From Mycobacterium sp. 852002-40037_SCH5390672 (lineage in GTDB: Bacteria > Actinomycetota > Actinomycetes > Mycobacteriales > Mycobacteriaceae): 64,000 bases of DNA. The stretch is from the NCBI RefSeq assembly GCF_001665875.1, contig NZ_LZTA01000097.1:62001-126000 (forward strand), written 5' to 3'. The notes under the pieces are model-generated. The model was not told the origin of the DNA and did not search any database. It was given only the letters and a program-made list of their open reading frames with translations. The position numbers and the translations under genes are program-made. Positions within the stretch are counted from its first letter, which is position 1; each line of letters starts with the position of its first letter. Below are positions 54,497-64,000 of this stretch, in pieces.

Positions 54497-56205
54497 CGGT
54501 TGAAGTGATGTCCGCGACCGGATTGCTGCGCACATTCAGTGATGCCGGTATTTTCGAGCCCGCCGACGTCCATGTGGCACAACGGCTTACCGCACTCACC
54601 GGCGAATCCGATGAGCGGGTGGCGCTGGCGCTCGCGCTGGTGGTGCGTGCGCTGCGGGGCGGGTCGGTGTGCGTGGATCTGCGCGCGGTGCCCGCCCAGG
54701 TCGGTGATGCCGACCTCCCCTGGCCCGGCGCCGACGACTGGATGGCGACCGTGCGTTCCAGCGCATTGCTTCAGACGCCACCGGTGCTGCGGCTGCTCGG
54801 CGATCTGCTGTACTTCGACAGGTACTGGCTCGAGGAAGAGCAGGTCTGCATCGACCTGCTGGCGCTTTCGGTGGCGCCCGCGACCGTCGAATCATCCACT
54901 TACGAACGGCTTTTCCCGCCCGGATATGATGAACAGCGCGCCGCCGCCGAGATCGCGGTGTCGCAGGCGCTGACCGTGCTGACCGGGGGGCCCGGCACCG
55001 GCAAAACCACCACGGTCGCCCGCCTGCTCGCCCTGCTGGTCGAACAAGCCGAGCGTGCCGGTCGGCCGAGACCCCGGATTGCGCTGGCCGCACCGACCGG
55101 CAAGGCGGCGGCCCGGCTGGCCGAGGCGGTGGCCGTGGGAATCGAGGGGCTCGGCACGGCGGACAGGGCTCGGCTGACCGGTCTTCCGGGAACCACGCTG
55201 CATCGCCTCCTGGGTCCGCGGGCGGATACGTCCGTGCGGTTCAAGCACAATCGCGGCAACCGGCTGCCACACGACGTCATCGTGGTCGACGAAACGTCGA
55301 TGGTGTCGTTGACCATGATGGCGCGGCTGGTCGAGGCGGTCCGGCCGGACACCCGGCTGATCCTGGTCGGTGACCCCGACCAGTTGGCCTCGGTCGAAGC
55401 GGGCGCCGTGCTGGCCGACCTGGTGGACGGGTTGGCCGCTCGCGACGACGTCCGGGTGGCCGCCCTGCGGACCCCGCACCGATTCGGCACGTCGATCGGC
55501 GCCCTGGCCGAAGCGATCCGGATCGGCGAGGCGGACCGCGTCGTGGAGTTGTTGGCGGCCGGCGGTGAACACATCGAGTGGGTGGACTCCGAGCGTCCGG
55601 CCGACCGGCTGCGTGAGGTGCTGGTTGTGCACGCGCTGCGGCTGCGCTCGGCCGCGCTGCTGGGCGCGGTGCAACAGGCATTGGCCACGCTGGACGAACA
55701 CCGGTTGTTGTGTGCGCACCGTGAGGGACCCTACGGGGCGACGCACTGGAACACGCAGGTGCAGAAGTGGATTGGCGAAGCGACCGGCCAGCCGGCTTGG
55801 TCGCAGTGGTATGCGGGCCGTCCCCTGCTGGTGACGGCGAACGACTACGGCCTGCGCCTCTATAACGGCGACACCGGCGTGACGGTGGCCGGCGCGGACG
55901 GCCTGCGTGCCGTCGTCGCCGGCGCGACCGGGCCGTTGGACTTCGCGACCAGCCGCCTCGGCGAGGTCGAGACGATGCATGCCATGACCATCCACAAGAG
56001 CCAGGGCAGCCAGGCCGACGAGGTGACGGTGTTGATACCGCCGGAGGATTCGCGATTGCTGACGCGGGAATTGTTCTACACGGCGGTGACACGCGCGAAG
56101 ACCAAGGTGCGGGTGGTGGGCCCCGAGGCTTCGGTCCGCGCGGCGATCGAACGCCGCGCGGTGCGGGCCACCGGATTGCGGCAGCGGCTGCGGTCGGTCA
56201 AGTAG
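54493..56205 (+). CDS. recD: Exodeoxyribonuclease V subunit RecD
   Basis: This 570-residue superfamily 1 helicase moves 5' to 3' in RecBCD. Walker A is LTGGPGTGKTTTVARLL, followed by LAAPTGKAAARLAEAV, motif II VIVVDETSMVSL, LILVGDPDQLASVEAGAVLADL and C-terminal motifs AMTIHKSQGSQADEV and YTAVTRAK. The GTG at 54493 overlaps the recB stop by 4 bp; ATG at 54508 is an alternative. Its 3' end overlaps the convergent PLD-like gene by 8 bp. Confidence 0.95.
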   Translation: MTVEVMSATGLLRTFSDAGIFEPADVHVAQRLTALTGESDERVALALALVVRALRGGSVCVDLRAVPAQVGDADLPWPGADDWMATVRSSALLQTPPVLRLLGDLLYFDRYWLEEEQVCIDLLALSVAPATVESSTYERLFPPGYDEQRAAAEIAVSQALTVLTGGPGTGKTTTVARLLALLVEQAERAGRPRPRIALAAPTGKAAARLAEAVAVGIEGLGTADRARLTGLPGTTLHRLLGPRADTSVRFKHNRGNRLPHDVIVVDETSMVSLTMMARLVEAVRPDTRLILVGDPDQLASVEAGAVLADLVDGLAARDDVRVAALRTPHRFGTSIGALAEAIRIGEADRVVELLAAGGEHIEWVDSERPADRLREVLVVHALRLRSAALLGAVQQALATLDEHRLLCAHREGPYGATHWNTQVQKWIGEATGQPAWSQWYAGRPLLVTANDYGLRLYNGDTGVTVAGADGLRAVVAGATGPLDFATSRLGEVETMHAMTIHKSQGSQADEVTVLIPPEDSRLLTRELFYTAVTRAKTKVRVVGPEASVRAAIERRAVRATGLRQRLRSVK

Positions 56206-56779
56206 CGGCAGGGCCACCCTGGGGTGCGCTTCCGGACCCAGCCCGCGCGGCCATCTGCTTGAGCATGCCGTCGTGGATGATGTCGATCCGCGAGCGAGCT
56301 TCCGCGCACACATATGGGTCCCGGATCACGGTGAGTTGGTTGTCCTGCTTGGATTCTCCGCCGGTGGACCAGTTCGTGGAACCGGTGATGACGTCGACGC
56401 CGTCGATGATCACCATCTTCAAGTGCATGATCGCCGACTTCTCACTGTGACCGATCGCGATGCTGTTGCCGACCTTGTCATTGAGCCATGGGGCCAGCAG
56501 AGCGTGTTCGGACTTTCCGGCGGCCTGCGTGGAGTCGAGACTCATTTGTACATAGATCTTTTCGTCGTTCAGCGCCGACTGGAGCACCGCATTGAGTTCG
56601 GTGTCGTCGTAACCATACATCGCCACGACGATGGTCTTGTTGGCCGAGGTCAACAGGGCCTTGAGCGCTTGGTGCACCTGGTCGACCGGACTGTAGAACG
56701 TCCTTGTGTCGTCGGGATAGCCCGGGGGGAAGGGCGCGGCTTTGTATTGGTCCAGCTCGGTCAGCGAACTCAGTGCCAT
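56198..56779 (-). CDS. Phospholipase D-like (single HKD) protein
   Basis: This 193-residue protein carries one HKD motif: HLKMVIIDGVDVITGSTNWS (His, Lys, Asp and the trailing GSTN), preceded by AMYGYDDTELNAVLQSAL. One-HKD proteins of this size form dimers, as in Nuc-type nucleases and some phospholipases, so nuclease or phosphodiesterase activity is possible. No signal peptide is visible. It lies 13 bp after the DUF2235 gene and is probably co-transcribed with it. Its end overlaps recD tail-to-tail. Confidence 0.85.
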   Translation of the reverse strand: MALSSLTELDQYKAAPFPPGYPDDTRTFYSPVDQVHQALKALLTSANKTIVVAMYGYDDTELNAVLQSALNDEKIYVQMSLDSTQAAGKSEHALLAPWLNDKVGNSIAIGHSEKSAIMHLKMVIIDGVDVITGSTNWSTGGESKQDNQLTVIRDPYVCAEARSRIDIIHDGMLKQMAARAGSGSAPQGGPAAT

Positions 56780-56792
56780 GGCGGTTGCTCCT

Positions 56793-57911
56793 TCACAACG
56801 CGGGAGACATCCAATCTTTCGGGTCGGCGGACAGCCGTTGCTGCTCGTCGGTCAGGTTCGGTAAGTAGCCCGGATTGTCACGACGGCGCGCCAACACGCT
56901 CGGGTGCACCAGCGCGTCGGGGTTCATCGGCCGATGCCGGCGGCCGACCAGGTACCACAACTTCCCGTTGTTGTGGATCGGCGCGCACGCAAAGTCTTCG
57001 GTCACCGCGCACTGCCGCCGGTAGGCCGTCGCGTCGATCGCCAGTTCGTCGGTGATTCCGTCGACGATCCATTTCAACGCAATCGCGGCAAGCCGGTGGT
57101 CGGGCATAAACGTGCCGCCGACGTCGGCGTGCACACCGGCGAACCAGCGTTCCTCGAGGCCCTGCGGGTGCCGTTGGACAAGATATTCACGGTACGGCCG
57201 GCGTCGCTCGTCGATCGAGACGGCGTGGCGGATGCGCGCCACGTTGGGCAGCGAACGGGTGTAGGGCCATCGCAGGCTGCCGAACCGCAGGAAGCCGGCC
57301 GCCTTGACGGTGTCCCACAGTCCGAGATACGCCACGGGCACGGCGTAGTGCCACACCTGGTTCGGACTGTTTTGACGCACCACGGAAAACAGCGGCTCGC
57401 CGTCGGTGCGCCAGCAGAACGCGCGGGCGAACTCGGCCCAGCGGTCAAACTCATCCTGCGTGAAATCGCGGTTGATGGCGTACTTCTCGACCGCGTAAGG
57501 CAGCAGGTTCTCCGAACCCGGCCGCATCAGTCCCGGCCGCAGCAGCATGCCCGCCAACGCGCGCGCCGTGTAGGCGCCGCGGCTGAAACCGAAGATGTAC
57601 AGCGCGTCGCCGGGACGCCAATGCTCCATCACATACCGGTATGCCTGTGCGACATTGTCTTTCAGGCCTGCACCGAACGCCTTCTCGATCAGCAGCGACA
57701 CCGAGCGCCGCACCGCCGAGTGCGCGGCGGCCGGCGCCAGCGTGCCCACACCGGGGTCATAGTAAACCAGTTGAGTGCTGGGATCGTTCTTGTCGAGCAG
57801 CTCGAAAAGCTTGGCGACATTGGTGAGGTTGCCGGCTCCTATCTGGTTCGCGGTGCCGTCCAGGCAGACGACTATCCGCTTGCCTTTCGGCGGCACAGGC
57901 TGCTCGGTCAT
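56793..57911 (-). CDS. DUF2235 alpha/beta-hydrolase-like protein
   Basis: This 372-residue protein is of the DUF2235 family (related to Tle1-type phospholipases). It starts with GKRIVVCLDGTANQIG, then VYYDPGVGT, the nucleophile elbow IFGFSRGAYTARALAGML (GxSxG form), YLGLWDTVKAAGF, and GVHADVGGTF supplying the acid and base residues. The ATG start gives MTEQPVPPKGKR. It is paired with the PLD-like gene, so the two may act on phospholipids or another shared substrate. Confidence 0.85.
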   Translation of the reverse strand: MTEQPVPPKGKRIVVCLDGTANQIGAGNLTNVAKLFELLDKNDPSTQLVYYDPGVGTLAPAAAHSAVRRSVSLLIEKAFGAGLKDNVAQAYRYVMEHWRPGDALYIFGFSRGAYTARALAGMLLRPGLMRPGSENLLPYAVEKYAINRDFTQDEFDRWAEFARAFCWRTDGEPLFSVVRQNSPNQVWHYAVPVAYLGLWDTVKAAGFLRFGSLRWPYTRSLPNVARIRHAVSIDERRRPYREYLVQRHPQGLEERWFAGVHADVGGTFMPDHRLAAIALKWIVDGITDELAIDATAYRRQCAVTEDFACAPIHNNGKLWYLVGRRHRPMNPDALVHPSVLARRRDNPGYLPNLTDEQQRLSADPKDWMSPAL

Positions 57912-58033
57912 CGGGGAAGGCCTCTCACCAGAATTCGACTCCCTGATATGCGGCACTCTACGACGACCGCGCCCGCACCGCGGCGTGTTGAAAATCCCCG
58001 GCTGGGATGAGCGAGCGGCGGTGCGGAACAATC

Positions 58034-58774
58034 ATGGTCAACATGGACGACACCGACGGTCCGCCACCGACATCGCGAAGGTCCCACATCGTGCGGCTCG
58101 CCGTGTTCGCCGCGTTTCTGGGCGTGGTCTTCTATCTGGTGGCCGTCGCGCGGGTGATCAACATCGACGAGATCCGTCGTGTGGTGTCGTTGACCGGACC
58201 GGCGGCGCCCCTGGCCTACGTCGTGGTCTCGGCGGTGGTGGGCGCGTTGTTCGTTCCGGGCTCGATACTGGCCGCGGGCAGTGGGTTGCTGTTCGGTCCG
58301 CTATTGGGCGTCTTCGTGACGCTGGGCGCGACGGTGGGCACCGCGATCGTCGCGAGTTTCGTCGGCCGGCGCGCCGGTCGCGACAGCGCACGCGTGCTGC
58401 TGGGTACGGCGCGCGCCGATCGCATCGACGCCCTGATCGGACGCGGCGGACTGTGGGCGGTCGTCGGCCAGCGCTTCGTCCCCGGCATCTCAGATGCGCT
58501 GGCCTCGTATGCGTTCGGCGCGTTCGGGGTTCCGGTGTGGCAGATGGCCGTTGGCGCGTTCATCGGCTCGGCCCCGCGCGCATTCGCCTACACCGCGCTG
58601 GGCGCTTCGATCGGGAACCGGTCGTCACCGTTGGCCTACGCGGCCATAGCGGTGTGGTGTGTGAGCGCCGTCGTCGGCGCGTTCGCCGCGCATCGTGGCT
58701 ACCGAAAATGGCGCGGGCACGCACCCGACGACGAGGGCAACGGTGCGCCGGAGCCCGATTCGGCAGCGCGCTAG
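58034..58774 (+). CDS. TVP38/DedA-type integral membrane protein (Rv0625c-like)
   Basis: This 246-residue protein has five or six hydrophobic segments and the SNARE-associated/DedA motif region: LFVPGSILAAGSGLLFGPLLGVFVTLGATVGT, GRRAGRD, GQRFVPGISDALASYAFGAF and GAFIGSAPRAFAYTALGASIG. The family takes part in lipid scrambling and membrane homeostasis. The start is uncertain (ATG at 58007, 58034 or 58043); 58034 gives the same length as M. tuberculosis Rv0625c. Confidence 0.82.
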   Translation: MVNMDDTDGPPPTSRRSHIVRLAVFAAFLGVVFYLVAVARVINIDEIRRVVSLTGPAAPLAYVVVSAVVGALFVPGSILAAGSGLLFGPLLGVFVTLGATVGTAIVASFVGRRAGRDSARVLLGTARADRIDALIGRGGLWAVVGQRFVPGISDALASYAFGAFGVPVWQMAVGAFIGSAPRAFAYTALGASIGNRSSPLAYAAIAVWCVSAVVGAFAAHRGYRKWRGHAPDDEGNGAPEPDSAAR

Positions 58775-58859
58775 CCGCCATTAAATCCCTTGTGCCACTT
58801 TGGTTTCAGTGGCCACAAAGCCGCGATTCTTGTCGGTGGTGCTTCCTACGATTTGACGC

Positions 58860-60224
58860 ATGGGTTCGAGCAGCCGTGAAGAGGTCGTCGACGTTCTCGA
58901 CGCGCTCGACGACGACGTGGACCGCCTGTGCAAGTTGACTTTTGAGGCGCTGACCACCCCAGAACGACTGCGCGCACTGGAACGCATGGAACGCGTCGCG
59001 CGTCGCCTGCGAGCACCACAGCACGTCTTGATCAACCAAGTCGGTGCCCAGGCCGGCGACGCAGAACTGGGCGGCACGTTGCGCTCGGCGCTCGCCGATC
59101 GGTTGCGCATCACCAAGGCCGAGGCCGGGCGGCGCATCGACGAGGCCGCCGACCTCGGCGAACGTCGGGCGCTCACCGGCGAACTGTTGGCGCCCAACTT
59201 GGCCGCAACGGCGGCCGTCCAACGCAAGGGGCTCATCGGCGATGGGCACGTGCGGGTGATCCGGGGCTTCTTTGCTCACCTGCCCGCCGCGGTCGACCTG
59301 CCGACCCGCGAGGCCGCCGACGCCGACCTCGCTGCCAAGGCGGGCGGGTATCGTCCCGATGAACTGGCCAAGTACGCCCAACGCATCATGGACTGGCTCA
59401 ACCCCGACGGGGACTTCAGCGATACGGAGCGCGCCCGCAAGCGCGGCATCACCATCGGCGACCAGCAGTACGACGGGATGTCGCCCATCACCGGCTATCT
59501 GACGCCTGAGGCGCGGGCCACGATGGAACCCGTGCTGGCCAAGCTGGCCGCTCCCGGTGCGTGCAACCCGGAGGATCACGCACCCTTCGTCGACGAGCTA
59601 CCAGATGAGGACGCGGTCCGACGCGATACCCGCAGCCAAGCCCAACGCAATCACGACGGACTGCTGGCCGGGCTGCGCGCCTTGATGGCCTCGGGCGAGC
59701 TGGGCTGCCACAACGGCCTACCCGTCTCGGTCGTGGTCACTACCACGCTGCAGGATCTGGAATCCGCCACAGGCAAGGGTTTCACCGGTGGCGGCTCTTT
59801 GGTGCCGATGTCGGATCTGATTCGCATGGCCAGCCACGCTCATCACTACCTCGCGATTTTCGACAAAGGCAGGGCCCTGGCGTTGCAGCACACCAAGCGG
59901 CTGGCCTCGCCGGCACAGCGAATCATGTTGTACGCCAAGGATCGTGGCTGTACGAAACCGGGCTGTGACGCACCGGCGTATCACAGCGAGGTCCACCACG
60001 TCCAGGGCTGGACCGCCACCCGCCGCACCGACATCGACGGGCTCACCCTCGCCTGCGGACCGGACAACAGACTTGCCGAAAAGGGCTGGACCACCCGCGC
60101 CAACGCCCGAGGCGAAACCGAATGGATCGCGCCTCCGCACCTAGACCATGGGCAACCGAGGACAAACGCATTTCATCACCCCGAACGATTCCTGCGCGGC
60201 GGGGACGACGATGAACCCGGTTGA
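58860..60224 (+). CDS. DUF222/HNH endonuclease-domain protein (13E12-repeat family)
   Basis: This 454-residue protein has a long helical DUF222 region (about 1-330) and a C-terminal HNH nuclease-like domain with [21 protein letters not shown] and [14 protein letters not shown]. This family is multicopy in mycobacteria and includes the REP13E12 elements used as phage integration sites in M. tuberculosis. The 60 bp before the ATG, with TTGTCGGTGGTGCTTCCTACG, resembles the conserved leader of other members from memory. It looks intact. Confidence 0.87.
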   Translation: MGSSSREEVVDVLDALDDDVDRLCKLTFEALTTPERLRALERMERVARRLRAPQHVLINQVGAQAGDAELGGTLRSALADRLRITKAEAGRRIDEAADLGERRALTGELLAPNLAATAAVQRKGLIGDGHVRVIRGFFAHLPAAVDLPTREAADADLAAKAGGYRPDELAKYAQRIMDWLNPDGDFSDTERARKRGITIGDQQYDGMSPITGYLTPEARATMEPVLAKLAAPGACNPEDHAPFVDELPDEDAVRRDTRSQAQRNHDGLLAGLRALMASGELGCHNGLPVSVVVTTTLQDLESATGKGFTGGGSLVPMSDLIRMASHAHHYLAIFDKGRALALQHTKRLASPAQRIMLYAKDRGCTKPGCDAPAYHSEVHHVQGWTATRRTDIDGLTLACGPDNRLAEKGWTTRANARGETEWIAPPHLDHGQPRTNAFHHPERFLRGGDDDEPG

Positions 60225-60258
60225 CATTGGCGCAGAGTGCTTTCGGCGCCGCCGGTCG

Positions 60259-61224
60259 CTAGCTCGTCGTCCGTTGCGCTGCCACGAACAGATTCCCGGG
60301 CACGTAGTCCCGGACTTCCTCGGGCGCTGCGCGACCATAGCCGGCCATCAACTCGTCGGCCGGTGTCACCGTTACATTCCAGCCGTGGCGGCCGAACCAT
60401 TCGCCGACATCCTCGCGTTCCTCGAAATACCAGAGCTCGTCGGTCCGGGGTATCTCACGGTCCGGATCCACGTCGGCCATCAGCCCGCGGATCCGGTCCA
60501 TCCGCTCACGGCGCTTGGCGCGGGCCTGCGGGTCGAGGAACGTCGGACCCAATGCCTCCACGGCGACCCGGCTGCCGGCAACGGTCAGCCCTTGAATGCG
60601 GTCGAACAGTAAATCTTGGGCCGCCGCCGGCAGATACGGCATCAGCCCCTCGGCCGACCAGACACTGGGCGCGGAGATGTCAAAACCCGCCTGTTGCAAC
60701 GCGACCGGCCAATCCTGGCGCAGGTCCACCGGCACCGCGACGCGGTTGCAGGCGGGCGTTGCCCCATGCTCGGCCAACGTGGACGCCTTGAAGTCCAGCA
60801 CCCGGGTCTGGTCGAGCTCGTAGACCGTCGTGCCCGCCGGCCAGGGCAACCGCCAGGACCGCGCGTCCAGGCCGGCCGCCAGGATCACGGCCTGGCGGAT
60901 GCCCGCGCCGGTGGCCTCGAGGAAGAACTTGTCGAAAAACGCTGTGCGCGAAGCCATGTAGCCGACCATCGACTGCATCTGCAGCGGCAACGTCGGCTCG
61001 GCTTCGATGATCTCGGCCGGTAGCTGCGCCGCGGAATGCCAGTTCCACACCCCGTCGCCGGCGGCATCCAGGAAAACCTGGGCGAATGGATCTGTGATCA
61101 ACGGGTTTTCGCTGCGGGTCTCCGCCGCACGGGCGGAGGCCACACCCAGCGCGGTCGCCCCCACGCTTTCGGTGATCTCCCAGCTGTCGTTGTCGGTTCT
61201 GGCTCCGCTCATTTCTCCGGTCAC
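60259..61224 (-). CDS. SAM-dependent methyltransferase, TIGR00027 family (downstream copy)
   Basis: This 321-residue member of the mycobacterial leucine carboxyl methyltransferase-like family has [60 protein letters not shown] and a conserved [16 protein letters not shown]. The GTG start overlaps the stop of the upstream copy (GTGA), implying coupling; an ATG at 61212 is an alternative. It is a close paralogue of the neighbouring gene. Substrates in this family are mostly unknown. Confidence 0.86.
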   Translation of the reverse strand: MTGEMSGARTDNDSWEITESVGATALGVASARAAETRSENPLITDPFAQVFLDAAGDGVWNWHSAAQLPAEIIEAEPTLPLQMQSMVGYMASRTAFFDKFFLEATGAGIRQAVILAAGLDARSWRLPWPAGTTVYELDQTRVLDFKASTLAEHGATPACNRVAVPVDLRQDWPVALQQAGFDISAPSVWSAEGLMPYLPAAAQDLLFDRIQGLTVAGSRVAVEALGPTFLDPQARAKRRERMDRIRGLMADVDPDREIPRTDELWYFEEREDVGEWFGRHGWNVTVTPADELMAGYGRAAPEEVRDYVPGNLFVAAQRTTS

Positions 61225-62174
61225 GCTTCCTTTCTGGTCCGTTGCGCCGCGACGAACAGCGTCTGCGGAGTGGCGTCGTCGATGTCTTGTGGTGGTCTGC
61301 GGCCGTAGCCGGCCATCAGCTCCGGCGCCGGGGTGACCGTCACGTCCCAACCATGGCGGCCCAGCCAGTCACCCACGTCTTCGCATTCCTCGAAGTACCA
61401 CAGGTCTTGCACGTCGGGAATGTCGCGGTCCGGATCCAGATCGGCCATCACGTCGCGCACCCGCTGCATGGTCTGGCGCTGCCGGTCGTGGGCGCCCTCG
61501 TCCAGGAAGTCGGGACCGGGCGCCTCCACGGCGATCCGGCTGCCTTCCGCGCCGAGTGCCTGCACCCGCTCGAACAACAGCTCTTGTGCGGCAGCCGGCA
61601 GAAACGGCAACAGCCCCTCGGCCGACCACACGCTGGGCGCCGAGGCGTCAAATCCCGCCTGCTGCAAAGCGGACGGCCAGTCGTGGCGCAGGTCGACGGG
61701 AACGTTGACCAACTCGCAGGATGGCTGGGCACCCTTGTCGCGCAGCGTCGCGGCCTTGAAGTCCAGCACCCGCGGCTGGTCCAACTCGTACACCGTGGTG
61801 CCGTGGGGCCAGGGCAGCCGCCAGGCCCGCGAGTCCAGCCCCGCCGCCAGGATCACCACTTGGCGCACGCCCGCGCCGGTTGCGTCCAGGAAGAACTGGT
61901 CGAAGAACGCCGTCCGCGCGGCCATGTAGTCGACCATCCCTTGCATCCGCGGCTTCAGGTCTGGGTCGATCTCGGCGATCTGGGCGGGCAGATTGGGAGC
62001 CGCGAACCAGTCCCACATGCCTTCTCCGGCGGCTTGCAGGAACACCCGCGCGAACGGATCGCGGATCAGCGGGTTCTCACTCTCGGTCTCCGCGGCCCGG
62101 GCCGCCGCCACACCCAGCGCCGTGGCCCCCACGCTCTCGGTGATCTCCCAGCTGTCGTCGTCCGTCCTGGCCAC
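61221..62174 (-). CDS. SAM-dependent methyltransferase, TIGR00027 family (upstream copy)
   Basis: This 317-residue protein shares the whole framework of the next gene: [66 protein letters not shown] and [17 protein letters not shown] chose GTG at 62174 ([10 protein letters not shown]), which has GGGGGG upstream; a TTG at 62189 is the longer option. The two genes look like a tandem duplication that has since diverged. Confidence 0.85.
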   Translation of the reverse strand: MARTDDDSWEITESVGATALGVAAARAAETESENPLIRDPFARVFLQAAGEGMWDWFAAPNLPAQIAEIDPDLKPRMQGMVDYMAARTAFFDQFFLDATGAGVRQVVILAAGLDSRAWRLPWPHGTTVYELDQPRVLDFKAATLRDKGAQPSCELVNVPVDLRHDWPSALQQAGFDASAPSVWSAEGLLPFLPAAAQELLFERVQALGAEGSRIAVEAPGPDFLDEGAHDRQRQTMQRVRDVMADLDPDRDIPDVQDLWYFEECEDVGDWLGRHGWDVTVTPAPELMAGYGRRPPQDIDDATPQTLFVAAQRTRKEA

Positions 62175-62342
62175 GCCGCTGCCCCCCAATTCGCTAGCAC
62201 GCCTACCTACCCGACCCTACGCGTGCCGGATGAGCGGGAGCTGTCAACGAACCGGGTATTTACGTTAACTTGTCGGCGGGCAATTCAGCAGGCGGTAAGC
62301 GAGGTGTCAGCGGTGCCGGGCAATCCGAAGGATCGTTAATAC

Positions 62343-64000
62343 ATGCGAGTTGACGGGCGCGACATCTTCGTTTCCGGCAGCTTGCTGCAGCCGTTGACCC
62401 GGCGGACCAATGACATCCTGCGGCTGGTGCTGGCCTCGCTCTTCCTGGCGCTGGTGATCACGGGGTCGGTGATCACCCGTCCGCAGTGGATAGCGCTGGA
62501 GAAATCCGTCTCGCAGATCGTCGGCGTTTTGTCGCCCACGCAATCCGACGCGGTGTACCTGGTCTACGGAGTGGCGATCGTGGCATTGCCGTTCATGATC
62601 CTCATCGGCCTGATCGTGGCCGGGCAGTGGAAACTGCTGGGCGCGTACGCCGCCGCGGGGCTGAGCGCGATCGTGTTGTTGTCGATCAGCGGCACCGGCC
62701 TGGCCGCGCCGCGGTGGCACTTCGACGCCCTCGACCGGCTGACCACCCTGCCGGCGCAGTTGCTCGATGACCCTCGGTGGATCGGGATGCTGGCGGCGGT
62801 GCTGACTGTTTCGGGTCCCTGGCTGCCGGCGCGGTGGCGCCGTTGGTGGTGGGCGCTGCTGCTGGCGTTCGTGCCCATCCATCTGGTGATCAGCGCCATC
62901 GTCCCGGCGCGCTCGTTGGTGGGCCTGGCGGTCGGGTGGGTGGTGGGCGCGCTGGTGGTGCTCGTCGTCGGCACTCCGGGGCTCGAGGTGCCACTGGATG
63001 CCGCGGTGCGCGCCCTGGCCAAGCGCGGCTTCGCCGTCTCGCGGCTCACCGTGGTGCGCCCGGCCGGGCGGGGCCCGCTGATTCTTTCGGCCGACGGTGA
63101 ACATCTCGGTGAAACTGCGCTGATCGAGTTGTACGGCCCGCATCAACGCAGCGGCGGAGCGCTGCGCCAACTCTGGGGAAAGCTGAAGCTGCGCGACGCC
63201 GAGACCGCGCCCCTGGTGACCTCCATGCGGCGGGCCGTGGAGCATCGCGCATTGATGGCGATCGCCATAGGTGAGGCGGGCCTGGCCAACACGGCGACGG
63301 TCGCCGTCGCCCCGCTGGACCGGGGGTGGATGCTGTACTCGCACCGGCCCCCGCGCGGCACACCCATCGACGAATGCGCGCAGTCGACTCCCGTTGGCCG
63401 GCTGTGGGAATCGCTGCGAGACCTCAACGACCGCCAGATCGCCCACGGCGACCTGCGCAGCCACCACATCACCGTGGAGGACGACACCGTGATGTTCGGC
63501 GGGTTCGGCAGTGCCGAATACGGAGCGACCGATGCCCAACTTCAATCCGACATCGCACAGCTGCTGGTTACCACCGCCGCCCTGTACGAACCGAAGTCCG
63601 CGGTGCGCGCGGCCATTGACGTGTTCGGCAAGGACACCATCCTGAGCGCGTCGCGCCGGCTCACGAAAGTCGCTGTGCCGCGATTCATCCGGCGGTCGGT
63701 ACCGGACGCCGGCGCCGTCATCTCCGGTGCGCGGGCGGAGGTCAAGCGCCAAACCGGCGCCGATCAGATCAAGCCCCAGACCATTACCAGGTTCACCCGC
63801 AGCCAGATCGTCCAGCTGGTGCTGTTCGGTGCGCTGGTTTATGTCGCGTACCCGTTCATCAGCACGGCACCGACGTTCTTCTCCCAGCTGAGGACCGCGA
63901 ACTGGTGGTGGGCGCTGGGGGGCTTGGTGGTGTCGGCGCTGACGTACGTCGGTGCGGCCGCCGCGTTGTGGGCCTGCGCCGACGGCATGGTGAATTTCTG
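62343..64000 (+). CDS. Large multi-pass membrane protein with kinase-like and flippase-like domains (partial)
   Basis: The gene starts at ATG 62343 (MRVDGRDIFVSGSLLQPL) and runs past the end of the window; 552 codons are visible. Residues about 25-215 hold several membrane segments. The central part (about 230-440) has a kinase-like pattern with RQIAHGDLRSHHITVEDDTVMFGGFG, resembling the catalytic loop HGDL and the metal loop of ABC1 or aminoglycoside kinases, with a degenerate final Asp. New membrane segments begin near IVQLVLFGALVYVAYPF, as in lysylphosphatidylglycerol synthase-type (UPF0104) proteins. Function is unknown. Confidence 0.75.
   Translation, partial: MRVDGRDIFVSGSLLQPLTRRTNDILRLVLASLFLALVITGSVITRPQWIALEKSVSQIVGVLSPTQSDAVYLVYGVAIVALPFMILIGLIVAGQWKLLGAYAAAGLSAIVLLSISGTGLAAPRWHFDALDRLTTLPAQLLDDPRWIGMLAAVLTVSGPWLPARWRRWWWALLLAFVPIHLVISAIVPARSLVGLAVGWVVGALVVLVVGTPGLEVPLDAAVRALAKRGFAVSRLTVVRPAGRGPLILSADGEHLGETALIELYGPHQRSGGALRQLWGKLKLRDAETAPLVTSMRRAVEHRALMAIAIGEAGLANTATVAVAPLDRGWMLYSHRPPRGTPIDECAQSTPVGRLWESLRDLNDRQIAHGDLRSHHITVEDDTVMFGGFGSAEYGATDAQLQSDIAQLLVTTAALYEPKSAVRAAIDVFGKDTILSASRRLTKVAVPRFIRRSVPDAGAVISGARAEVKRQTGADQIKPQTITRFTRSQIVQLVLFGALVYVAYPFISTAPTFFSQLRTANWWWALGGLVVSALTYVGAAAALWACADGMVNF

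Noticed and set aside
58801-58859. Conserved-looking leader before the DUF222 gene as a phage attachment site
   Set aside because: The resemblance to 13E12 leaders is from memory only, and no duplicated core or prophage is present in the window.

Overview
This 64 kb window is chromosomal DNA of a slow-growing, non-tuberculous Mycobacterium. The DNA is GC-rich throughout, GTG starts are common, and the genes are clearly mycobacterial: mkl/mceG, mycolic-acid methyltransferases, hadABC, and a GTG/TTG-started rpoB. Gene order follows the M. tuberculosis segment from about Rv0681 down to Rv0625c, shown here inverted, with several local gains and losses. A lesion in mmaA3 fits species that lack methoxymycolates, such as the M. 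avium complex, but I do not assign a species. Orthology statements rest on remembered families and gene order, not on a database search.

Layout. 1-5.4 kb: a TetR fragment, two secreted/lipoprotein DUF3060-type genes, and a lipid operon (fadE8/aidB-like, echA4, a PaaX-like regulator, echA5). 5.5-17.8 kb: end (endonuclease IV), rpoC and rpoB, mkl, a carotenoid oxygenase and its divergent TetR regulator. 17.8-25.4 kb: rplJ-rplL behind an L10-type leader, a DUF1772 protein, a ROK kinase, an Rv0649-like protein and a large GH38 alpha-mannosidase. 25.5-32.1 kb: a DinB-like protein, an ABC1/UbiB kinase, lipG, and the mycolic-acid methyltransferase cluster mmaA1-mmaA2-(mmaA3 pseudogene)-mmaA4. 32.2-34.1 kb: an inserted DGPF/YCII + ECF42-type sigma factor module. 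34.1-39.3 kb: rplA, rplK, nusG, secE, tRNA-Trp, hadC, hadB, hadA, rpmG, tRNA-Met, tRNA-Thr and an orphan VapB-like antitoxin, all on the minus strand. 39.4-47.8 kb: a glyoxalase II-like hydrolase, an Rv0633c-like membrane protein, echA3, then accessory genes: a molybdopterin oxidoreductase that has lost its iron-sulfur cysteines, a small helical protein, cyanase, a methyltransferase, a nitroreductase and an extra cyclopropane-mycolate synthase. 47.9-56.2 kb: recC-recB-recD. 56.2-64 kb: a PLD-like/DUF2235 pair, a TVP38-type membrane protein, a DUF222-HNH protein, two tandem methyltransferases, and the start of a large membrane protein running off the end.

The window combines transcription and translation core genes (rpoBC, L10/L12, L1/L11, NusG, SecE, L33, three tRNAs) with cell-envelope lipid genes (hadABC for FAS-II elongation, mmaA genes for mycolate modification, MceG for lipid import). 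The most notable observations are the mmaA3 pseudogene with a clean internal deletion plus a frameshift, serine in place of the drug-reactive cysteine of HadA, the cluster-less molybdenum enzyme, absence of mmpS5-mmpL5 from its usual place, and an AidB-like sequence signature in the enzyme usually called FadE8.
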